Translations under genes and position numbers: made by a program
Notes under the pieces: model-generated
Told to the model about the DNA's origin: nothing
What the model saw: only the letters and a program-made list of their open reading frames with translations
Database searches by the model: none
Part shown: positions 1 to 5,753 of the stretch, piece by piece
Layout: each line of letters begins with the position of its first letter
How positions within the stretch are numbered: position 1 is the first letter of the stretch
NCBI GenBank assembly: GCA_024223125.1
Contig: JAAEOP010000481.1
Location: 1 to 14,993, forward strand
DNA length: 14,993 bases
Source of the DNA: Chloroflexota bacterium
Lineage (GTDB): Bacteria; Chloroflexota; Anaerolineae; Promineifilales; Promineifilaceae
Direction of reading: 5' to 3'

Positions 1-1
1 G

Positions 2-1567
2 TTTTACGGCATTATTAATAATTTGAGTGGGGATGGGACGGTGGAAATTACGGCCGTGCCCGGAACCACCCCAATCGCCCAAAATGGCAACGGGAACGAA
101 CAGGTTTTCACCAACCTCGATTCCCCCGAACCCATCTGGGGGCCAGACTACGATCCCAATGACGGTCTGCCGACCTACGTTTGTGGCGCCGATGCTTTTG
201 GCAGCTACTTTACCTTGCAGCAAATGCAAATGGCCGGCAAAGACATTGAGCATGGCTTTCATCTAGGCATTGTCCCCTTCTTCCTGAATGACGATCCTGA
301 ATATGACGTATCTGAAGAGGTACGTACCGCTCTGTTGGACGCCGGATTGTGGAATTGCCTGCTGACCACGCTGGATTCGGTCGCTCTCAGCAGCCCCGGC
401 GTCATTACAGCTATCGTGGATGAAAGCGCCGGCGCCGACCAGCTTTGGGGCCGGGACATCGAAACGATCAATGAGTTGGAAGATAAACGTATTGCTTTCT
501 CACGCGGCAGTGTGGGTGAATATTTTGTTTACTACACTCTTTCCATTGCCCAACTCAGCCCCCGTTCCCAGGTGACGCTGGTTCCAGAAGATAGTGTGGC
601 TGATGCGGTGGCGGCGTTTAACGACGGCCGTGCCGACATCGTATCTGGCTGGGAACCGGACATTTACGACGCCGAACAAGGCGGCGGCCAACCCCTGCTC
701 AGTTCGGCCCAACTTCGTATTGTCATGGATGTCATTGTCACCTCCCGCGACTCCATCAACGACGAGGCCAATCTGGTGCAAAGTTTCCACGATGCCTGGT
801 TTGACACGTTGAAAGATCAGGTGCAGGATTTTGACACGGCCGCGGCTCAAATTGCCGCCTGGGGCAACAACGATTGGAGTTTCGTTTACCCGGAAACGGC
901 CAGCGAGGATCTTGGCTTATGGCTGGAAAATGTTGCCCAAGCCGACCTGGGCGACAACGCTTTTGTCATGCGGGATACACGCCCCATCCTCAACCGGCTT
1001 TCTATTGCCCGACGTGTTTGGGCAGCTTCAGATGTGTCTGTGCCCAATGACAATGTGGAAGAGTTGGTCAATTCCGGCTTTGTGGTGCGAGCGGCCGAGC
1101 AAGCTAGTTTGCAATCCAACGCCAACCCCGTCAATGACAGTTTCTCAATTTCACAGCAGCTAGATTTAAGCTCCGTTTCCACCGGTGACGCGGCTACATT
1201 AGCCATATTGCCCTGCCGTACCTTCACCTTCCTGCCTGAATCTACAGAGTTAACGTTGGAATCACGCCGCATTTTGGATAACTGCGTCGTGCCTACCCTT
1301 TCGCAAAGCATCGGCCTATTCTTGCGCGTCAAAGGCTCGTCTGCCTGGCCGGCTAATGAGCCGCCCTGGACGGAAGCCGACATTTTGGAAGTGGCCGAAG
1401 GACGAGCACAATCTGTAGTAGATTATCTGGTGGCTCAGGAAATTGATCCGGCCCGCTTTATCGTGGAAGCCTCCCTACCGCCAGAAGACCATTGGCACAC
1501 GGATGACCCCAATGTTCAAGCCGAAGATCGTTTTGTGGAATTGACGCTGGTTACGGCCGGACGGTGA
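2..1567 (+). CDS. ABC-type substrate-binding protein fused to C-terminal OmpA-like domain (5' partial)
   Basis: The reading frame is open to the left edge, so the start lies outside the window; the TTG at 23 is only the first possible internal start. The 521 visible residues have two parts. The first, to about residue 385, looks like an NMT1/TauA/glycine-betaine type periplasmic binding domain: the stretch around residues 155-220 (INELEDKRIAFSRGS, then a run ending DGRADIVSGWEPDI) is the usual pattern of this fold. The second, from about residue 400, reads as an OmpA-like domain: FTFLPESTELT, a central LRVKGSS strand, EGRAQSVVDYLVAQEIDPARF and a final DRFVELTL. OmpA-like domains bind peptidoglycan, so the protein probably anchors a ligand sensor or transporter component at the wall; this is inference. 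No permease or ATPase gene is visible nearby. A VWA lipoprotein follows on the same strand after 85 bp. Confidence 0.8.
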   Translation, partial: FYGIINNLSGDGTVEITAVPGTTPIAQNGNGNEQVFTNLDSPEPIWGPDYDPNDGLPTYVCGADAFGSYFTLQQMQMAGKDIEHGFHLGIVPFFLNDDPEYDVSEEVRTALLDAGLWNCLLTTLDSVALSSPGVITAIVDESAGADQLWGRDIETINELEDKRIAFSRGSVGEYFVYYTLSIAQLSPRSQVTLVPEDSVADAVAAFNDGRADIVSGWEPDIYDAEQGGGQPLLSSAQLRIVMDVIVTSRDSINDEANLVQSFHDAWFDTLKDQVQDFDTAAAQIAAWGNNDWSFVYPETASEDLGLWLENVAQADLGDNAFVMRDTRPILNRLSIARRVWAASDVSVPNDNVEELVNSGFVVRAAEQASLQSNANPVNDSFSISQQLDLSSVSTGDAATLAILPCRTFTFLPESTELTLESRRILDNCVVPTLSQSIGLFLRVKGSSAWPANEPPWTEADILEVAEGRAQSVVDYLVAQEIDPARFIVEASLPPEDHWHTDDPNVQAEDRFVELTLVTAGR

Positions 1568-1575
1568 TTTAGTTA

Positions 1576-1631
1576 ACGGACGACGGACGACGGTTGACGG
1601 ACGACGGTCATCGGTCAACCATCATCGGTCA
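1576..1631. repeat. Degenerate tandem heptamer array (ACGGACG-type, about 8 units)
   Basis: Reading in steps of seven from 1576 gives ACGGACG, ACGGACG, ACGGTTG, ACGGACG, ACGGTCA, TCGGTCA, ACCATCA and TCGGTCA. The array fills almost all of the 85 bp between the substrate-binding/OmpA gene and the VWA lipoprotein gene. It ends just before the ribosome binding site of the latter. It has no coding potential that I can see. Confidence 0.75.
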
Positions 1632-1640
1632 TCAAAAATG

Positions 1641-1645
1641 AAGGA
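1641..1645 (+). promoter_or_regulatory. Ribosome binding site AAGGA that decides the lipoprotein start
   Basis: AAGGA lies 7 bases before the ATG at 1653. It would lie inside the reading frame if the earlier ATG at 1638 were used, so it favours 1653. Confidence 0.65.
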
Positions 1646-1652
1646 TATACAC

Positions 1653-3302
1653 ATGAATAGAAATCGTAATGCCTGGCTTTTGGTTTTTGTAGCAATGCTG
1701 GGATTGAGCACACTGGCTTGCGGCCTGGGGAATGGGGGCAGTGATGGGCCACCGAGAAATGCGGAAGTTGTAGAAGTGGCGGCAAATACGAGTCTGGAGC
1801 CGTGGTTGTTTACAGCCGTCTCCCAATTCAACGCCAGCGAAACGGAAACGGCCGCAGGCAAACCCGTTTACGTAATTCTAAATTCTGTAGATGCCGGTCA
1901 AGCCGTCACTGATTTAGCCAGTGGAACAAACGCTGTCTTATGGATTCCCGATGAGCAGGCGTGGGTAAATTTGTTGGCCGACCAGGGAAACAACAGCTTT
2001 CAGAGCAATTGTATGAGCGTAGCTCAAAGTCCGCTGGTCATTGGCATGTGGCGCGAAGTAGCGGAGACATTGGGCTGGCCTGGTCTGGATATTGGCTGGC
2101 TGGACATTGGCAGTCTGGCTTCTGACCCAGCCTTGTGGAACTATTACAGCGGCGGCCAACTGGGAAATGCGTTCCGACTGGGACATACCCATCCTGGCCT
2201 TTCCGGTACAGGGGCCAGTACATTGCTGGCATTAGTGCAAGCAGCCCAATCCAAAACGGAGGCTGTCAACGAAGCCGACATTCAACAGCCCATCGTGCAG
2301 GCATCTGTAGGTGCGTTTGAAGGGGGTGTCACCACGTTCAGCTCCGACACCCGTGCTCTGGGCAATTCGATGAGCCAGCGAGGCATGAATTATCTCAGCG
2401 GCGGGGTGATGTATGAAAGTGATGTGGTCAATTATGGGAATGGGCAGATTGTAGCTGTGTATCCCTTTGAAGGCACATTTATAGCTACCCATCCGGCCTG
2501 TATCAATCAAACTACAACGGCCGATCAGCAAGAAGCAGCCGGTTTGTTTCGGGATTATTTGTTGGGTGAGGAAGGGCAGCAGTTGGCTTTAGAAAATGGG
2601 TTACGGCCGGTGAGTACGGCCGTCCCCCTCAACTCTCCCTTAGACGGAGCCCACGGCGTAGACCCCAGCCAGCCAGAAATCATCTTCAACGCGCCTTCTG
2701 TATCCACCATTTATGCAGTACAGGAATTGTGGCAGGAAGCGCGTAAAGATGTGAATCTGGCCTTGCTGCTAGACACGTCAGGCAGTATGCGCGGTTCTAA
2801 AATGGAGGGTATGCAGGAAGCGGCCGTGCAATTTATAGAGCAGATGGGAGAGGATGATTACATCTCCATCATCGCCTTCAGCACTGAGCCGCAGCTGATC
2901 GTAGATCACACCCAGGTTGGCCCTAACCGGCAAAAAATTGTAAGCGCCGTTATGGCTGTGCCGGCTCAAGGGGACACAACCCTTTTTGACGCCATTGGCG
3001 ACGGCGCGGTGAAACTGCAAGAGACAACCCTGCCCCAAACGACGAATGCGATGGTGGTTTTGACGGATGGACAGGACACACGCAGCTATCGTTACGATGA
3101 AAGTTCGTCTTCGGGTATGGCGCTGGCAAATGGAATTACGGTGTTTACAATTGCTTACGGCCGTGACGCCGACGATGATGTATTACAATCCTTGGCCAAC
3201 CAGGCCAACGGTAACTTTTTTGAAGGGGATGAAGCCAGTATTGCCGCTATTTATGAGGAAATGTCGGCCGCGTTTGGGGGCAGTGTGGGAGTCGGCAGGT
3301 AG
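1653..3302 (+). CDS. Lipoprotein with substrate-binding domain and C-terminal VWA domain
   Basis: 549 residues from the ATG at 1653, chosen because AAGGA sits 7 bases upstream; the ATG at 1638 would add five residues. Residues 1-23 form a lipoprotein signal: RNR, a hydrophobic run (LLVFVAMLGL), then TLAC with Cys23 as the lipid-anchored residue. Thr at -3 is less usual than Leu. Residues about 35-345 resemble a bacterial extracellular solute-binding domain, including HTHPGLSGTGAST near 178-190. Residues about 366-540 are a von Willebrand factor A domain with a complete metal-binding MIDAS site: DTSGS with Asp374, Ser376 and Ser378, a Thr at 442-443 in GDTTLFDA, and Asp472 in LTDGQDT. Fusions of this kind are known among surface lipoproteins. 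The ligand is unknown. The role is probably metal-dependent adhesion or protein assembly at the cell surface. It shares strand and surface location with the preceding gene. Confidence 0.85.
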   Translation: MNRNRNAWLLVFVAMLGLSTLACGLGNGGSDGPPRNAEVVEVAANTSLEPWLFTAVSQFNASETETAAGKPVYVILNSVDAGQAVTDLASGTNAVLWIPDEQAWVNLLADQGNNSFQSNCMSVAQSPLVIGMWREVAETLGWPGLDIGWLDIGSLASDPALWNYYSGGQLGNAFRLGHTHPGLSGTGASTLLALVQAAQSKTEAVNEADIQQPIVQASVGAFEGGVTTFSSDTRALGNSMSQRGMNYLSGGVMYESDVVNYGNGQIVAVYPFEGTFIATHPACINQTTTADQQEAAGLFRDYLLGEEGQQLALENGLRPVSTAVPLNSPLDGAHGVDPSQPEIIFNAPSVSTIYAVQELWQEARKDVNLALLLDTSGSMRGSKMEGMQEAAVQFIEQMGEDDYISIIAFSTEPQLIVDHTQVGPNRQKIVSAVMAVPAQGDTTLFDAIGDGAVKLQETTLPQTTNAMVVLTDGQDTRSYRYDESSSSGMALANGITVFTIAYGRDADDDVLQSLANQANGNFFEGDEASIAAIYEEMSAAFGGSVGVGR

Positions 3303-3304
3303 AC

Positions 3305-3322
3305 AAACAGGTATACCTGTTT
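3305..3322. terminator. 18-bp perfect palindrome after the VWA gene, possible intrinsic terminator or operator
   Basis: AAACAGGTATACCTGTTT reads the same on both strands and begins two bases after the stop codon of the VWA gene. As RNA it would form a 7-bp stem (AAACAGG/CCTGTTT) with a TATA loop, followed by a short run of T. This fits a weak terminator at the end of the plus-strand genes. The stem is A/T-rich, so a dyad binding site is also possible. Confidence 0.4.
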
Positions 3323-3410
3323 TATGCCAGTAAAAATATCGTTTTGATTGTCAGGAAAAACTATGGTAAAAGGTTTGATTTGGCTGATTTGGGGTTGTAT
3401 TTCTATCGAA

Positions 3411-3431
3411 AGATTGAATCTCCCAATCTCC
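3411..3431. repeat. AATCTCC-type short repeat with small inverted repeat
   Basis: The segment holds AGATTG (3411-3416) and CAATCT (3424-3429), able to pair with a 7-base loop, and the 15-mer AATCTCCCAATCTCC at 3417-3431. The same 15-mer occurs in the opposite orientation at 4811-4825. It lies just downstream of the response-regulator gene on the minus strand, but has no clear T-run. Confidence 0.6.
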
Positions 3432-3449
3432 AACCTCAGAAATTGTTCC

Positions 3450-3833
3450 TTAGTTAATGGCAGAGAGATTAGGCAATACAGCTTTTATACTACCGATAAG
3501 CTCGTCGAATGAAACCGGCTTGCACAAATATTGGTTTGCACCAGCAGCTAACCCTTCGGCAATGGCTTTTTTTTGGGTTTTGCCGCTGAGCATAATCACC
3601 GGTAGTTCCATCAATTCAGGGTCTTCACGGATAATTTTGCACAGCGTAATGCCGTCCATGCGGGGCATCATCACGTCCAGAATCAGGGCATCGGGGGGGG
3701 ATTCTTCAATCTTGTTCAAGGCATCTTCCCCATTCTGGGCTTCAGTGACCGCGTAGCCGCCAATTTCTAACATCTGCCCAATGAGATTTCGTAAAGCTGG
3801 TTCATCATCTACTACCAGAACTGAAAATGTCAC
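3450..3833 (-). CDS. Stand-alone response-regulator receiver protein (CheY-like)
   Basis: 127 residues forming a single receiver domain with no output domain. The acidic pocket is Asp9-Asp10 (LVVDDEP), the phosphoacceptor is Asp53 (LILDVMMPRMD), the switch residue is Ser83 (MLSGK), the aromatic is Tyr102 and the conserved lysine is Lys105 (YLCKP). All residues needed for phosphotransfer are present. The start is GTG at 3833, supported by GAGGAG six bases upstream. It would signal by protein-protein contact after phosphorylation by a histidine kinase, but no kinase gene is in the window. It is the last gene of the minus-strand run, 39 bp after the small ORF. The link to the rRNA methyltransferase genes may be only positional. 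A run of eight G near 3692-3699 does not break the frame. Confidence 0.93.
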   Translation of the reverse strand: MTFSVLVVDDEPALRNLIGQMLEIGGYAVTEAQNGEDALNKIEESPPDALILDVMMPRMDGITLCKIIREDPELMELPVIMLSGKTQKKAIAEGLAAGANQYLCKPVSFDELIGSIKAVLPNLSAIN

Positions 3834-3872
3834 TATTTACTCCTCTTGTTGGGTGAAAAGCATGGACACTAC

Positions 3873-4061
3873 TCAGCTTTCCAGAACATCCAATAAATAA
3901 CCAACACTATTATGGCATAAAAGGAGCGTGAATGGCAGTAGGAAATATGGGCCTTGTTCGGGCTGTAATTTATTCACTATCCCATCTCTGAGTTCTGCAC
4001 CCGTGTCAGCCAAGACTTCATTAAGCTTTAACCATCTATCGAAGCGTTCGGAATAAATCAT
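3873..4061 (-). CDS. Small hypothetical protein, 62 residues
   Basis: I do not recognise this protein. It begins with ATG at 4061, 18 bp after the rsmE stop. An AGGTGA-like sequence lies 3 bases before the start (GGTAGG lies 6 before), and the ORF ends 39 bp before the receiver gene. The N-terminal half is charged and probably helical (RFDRWLKLNEVLADTGAELRD). The C-terminal half is hydrophobic (YFLLPFTLLLCHNSVGYLLDVL) and could form a short membrane or interface helix. Its position in a same-strand series and its start signal favour a real gene, but a chance ORF in a 246-bp spacer cannot be excluded. Confidence 0.38.
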   Translation of the reverse strand: MIYSERFDRWLKLNEVLADTGAELRDGIVNKLQPEQGPYFLLPFTLLLCHNSVGYLLDVLES

Positions 4062-4079
4062 CGTTCACCTACCATTTAT

Positions 4080-4802
4080 TTACTCACATTCATACAGTAT
4101 AACCGATGATGCTACAATCGCGGCCGTTTCCGCTCGCAGAATCCGTTTGCCTAAAGTGATGGGCTGGACGTTGTATTGCTGTGCCAATTCAATCTCATCA
4201 GGGGTAAAGCCGCCTTCCGGGCCGATAAACAAGGCAATAGATATGGGCGTTTTCCCGGCCAAAGCGCTGCGAATACCCACATCTTTGGCTTTTTCCCAGG
4301 GGATGAGGGCCACGGCCGCATCCAACCCTGTCACCGCCACCCCAAATTTCAACGGTTCAGCCAACGTTGGCATCCGTCCTCGTCGTGATTGTTCGGCCGC
4401 TTCCATAATAATTTTTTGCCAACGAGCCAGCTTGTTCGGCTTCAGATGGTCATCCTGCACTAAACTGCGCTGTGTCACCACAGGCACAAAACGGCCGACA
4501 CCCACCTCCGTGCATTTTTGCAATACCCATTCAAACTTATCTCGCTTCAGCAGAGCCATATACAATGTGATGTGTACAGATGGTTCCCCAACCGCGGTTT
4601 GTTTTTCCTGGATTTGGGCGGTGATCTGGTGGCGGGTTACGGCCGTTATTTCCACCACATACTCCCAGCCCACATTGTCCAACACAACCAGCACATCCCC
4701 CGTCTTCATCCGCAGCACATAAGCAATCTGGCGAGCCTGTTCGCCAGTCAAAATGACGGTTTCGGCAGAAATATTATCGGGGGAAATGAAGAATCTATGC
4801 AT
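4080..4802 (-). CDS. rsmE: 16S rRNA (uracil-1498-N3)-methyltransferase RsmE
   Basis: 240 residues from the ATG at 4802, matching the usual length of the family (E. coli RsmE is about 243). Family features are MHRFFISP at the N-terminus, which sets the start; LLKRDKFEWVLQKCTEVGV at about 84-102; EAAEQSRRGRMP at about 135-145; and the SPOUT-fold SAM-binding knot with GPEGGF (194-199) and LGKRILRAETAA (217-228). The frame extends 17 codons further upstream, but those codons are made of repeat sequence and would overlap the Arm1 gene. The enzyme methylates U1498 in the decoding region of the small subunit, using SAM. It sits 34 bp after Arm1 on the same strand, with no strong Shine-Dalgarno sequence visible. 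A 9-bp inverted repeat lies just before the start. Confidence 0.95.
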   Translation of the reverse strand: MHRFFISPDNISAETVILTGEQARQIAYVLRMKTGDVLVVLDNVGWEYVVEITAVTRHQITAQIQEKQTAVGEPSVHITLYMALLKRDKFEWVLQKCTEVGVGRFVPVVTQRSLVQDDHLKPNKLARWQKIIMEAAEQSRRGRMPTLAEPLKFGVAVTGLDAAVALIPWEKAKDVGIRSALAGKTPISIALFIGPEGGFTPDEIELAQQYNVQPITLGKRILRAETAAIVASSVILYECE

Positions 4803-4810
4803 AATATTTT

Positions 4811-4866
4811 GGAGATTGGGAGATTGAACCCAATCTCTAATCTCTAATCTCAAATCTCTTATCTAT
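4811..4866. repeat. Heptamer array (AATCTCT-type) with 9-bp inverted repeat between Arm1 and rsmE
   Basis: From 4832 the plus strand reads AATCTCT, AATCTCT, AATCTCA, AATCTCT and TATCTAT, a period of seven. On the left, GAGATTGGG (4812-4820) and CCCAATCTC (4829-4837) form a perfect 9-bp inverted repeat with an 8-base loop. The array runs into the 3' end of the Arm1 gene and encodes its last residues and stop codon. The hairpin would lie in the transcript just before the rsmE start. Confidence 0.75.
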
Positions 4867-5664
4867 AACAAAAACCAACTCCCCCTCAAACAACAACTCT
4901 GTCAGCGGCCAATTGTGGTCGGCAATCAATTGAGCCATAAATTCGCGGTAACGGTTGGTTAAATCTCGGCCACCGTGCGTACTGATTGTGGGATAAGAAA
5001 GAACCAGATAGCGGGCATGGAGGGCTTCCAGCAGCGGCCGTCCTCGCCCCTTATAATTCCGTTCAAAACGGGGTATCTCCTTCAAAAACAAGGCCACATC
5101 TGCCCGCTCCTGGGGAAACTGCACGGCCACATCCTGCACCCGCGCCAACGGTTCCAATCCTTCCAGGGCAAAGTAATGATTGATGAAAGCGATACGCGGT
5201 TCATGGATGTCGTAGGCATAGAAGCGACAACTGTGTTGCAACCGTAAGTTCATCCAGCGTAAGGCTAGTGGGTTGAGGGCACAGGCAATATCCAGGAGGG
5301 TTTGCGGCCGTCCGGTAATAGCAAAAATACGTTCGTAAAAATCAGTCAAAATGGGCAGCCGTTCGCGGGTAGACAAATGGGCGTTGAGACAGTCCAGGCA
5401 AATCGCTTCGATCTGCTCTTCATCATTCGCCGCAAAAGCCGCCTCCAGACGAGCTGCTTCCACTTCATAATCGGGATCCCCTAAATAAGGAGCCATAATG
5501 CTGTGCAGTCTGGTTCGCACCGCTTTAATGGCCACCTTCGTTTTTTTATGTTGGCGTACCGCTTCCTGTGTCAATTCCCGTATCGTCGCTTCGCTAGTGT
5601 CGCTGTACTTATTGGATTGTTTTACGGCCGTGACCACCGCCTCTACATCTGCCTTTTTTGTCAT
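4837..5664 (-). CDS. FmrO/Arm-family 16S rRNA (guanine-1405-N7)-methyltransferase homologue, divergent copy (Arm1)
   Basis: 275 residues, ATG at 5664. The order of motifs matches the Arm family (RmtB, ArmA, FmrO): an N-terminal helical rRNA-binding part with RTRLH (50-54), STRERLPIL (98-106), the SAM-binding LDIACALNPLAL (124-135), YDIH (151-154), FLKEIPRFER (193-202), SYPTISTHGGR (223-233) and a terminal GELVFVI strand. In known members the SAM motif is usually DIACGLNP and the later loop SLGGRGKGM. Here the glycine is alanine and the KGM part is missing. These enzymes methylate G1405 in helix 44 of 16S rRNA and block 4,6-disubstituted deoxystreptamine aminoglycosides. Whether this copy still does so is uncertain. 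It is a paralogue of the gene at 5754-6554. Its last codons come from a heptamer repeat. Confidence 0.85.
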   Translation of the reverse strand: MTKKADVEAVVTAVKQSNKYSDTSEATIRELTQEAVRQHKKTKVAIKAVRTRLHSIMAPYLGDPDYEVEAARLEAAFAANDEEQIEAICLDCLNAHLSTRERLPILTDFYERIFAITGRPQTLLDIACALNPLALRWMNLRLQHSCRFYAYDIHEPRIAFINHYFALEGLEPLARVQDVAVQFPQERADVALFLKEIPRFERNYKGRGRPLLEALHARYLVLSYPTISTHGGRDLTNRYREFMAQLIADHNWPLTELLFEGELVFVIDKRFEIRD

Positions 5665-5727
5665 ACAAACAATGTCTATAACTCCATAAATTCGACTCTA
5701 TATTCCAAGATCATTTTGATAGCATCT

Positions 5728-5750
5728 ATTGAGAAATTAAATCTCTCAAT
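5728..5750. repeat. Short inverted repeat in the A/T-rich Arm2-Arm1 spacer
   Basis: ATTGAGA (5728-5734) and TCTCAAT (5744-5750) are a perfect 7-bp inverted repeat with a 9-base loop, just after the Arm2 stop on the minus strand. No T-run follows in either direction, so it is a poor intrinsic terminator. The 89-bp spacer is much richer in A/T than the genes. It could hold a promoter for Arm1, but I find no convincing -35/-10 pair. Confidence 0.5.
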
Positions 5751-5753
5751 CAA

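Noticed and set aside
886..1383. 165-codon minus-strand ORF inside the substrate-binding/OmpA gene
   Set aside because: It is antisense to a well-supported protein, has no recognisable motif and is a reading-frame shadow.
1576..1631. CRISPR array
   Set aside because: The units are seven bases with no spacers, far shorter than CRISPR repeats, and no cas gene is present.
3692..3699. Frameshift at the G-run in the receiver gene
   Set aside because: The frame runs intact through it and all receiver motifs on both sides are in the same frame.
4147..4722. 191-codon plus-strand ORF opposite rsmE
   Set aside because: It lies wholly antisense to the RsmE motifs. Its composition (Ser/Thr/Arg-rich, no domain) is that of a shadow frame.
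4803..4853. N-terminal extension of rsmE by 17 codons
   Set aside because: The extra codons are repeat sequence overlapping Arm1, and the family start MHRFF is at 4802.
5728..5750. Intrinsic terminator between Arm2 and Arm1
   Set aside because: The stem is A/T-rich and no T-run follows on the minus strand, so it is listed only as an inverted repeat.
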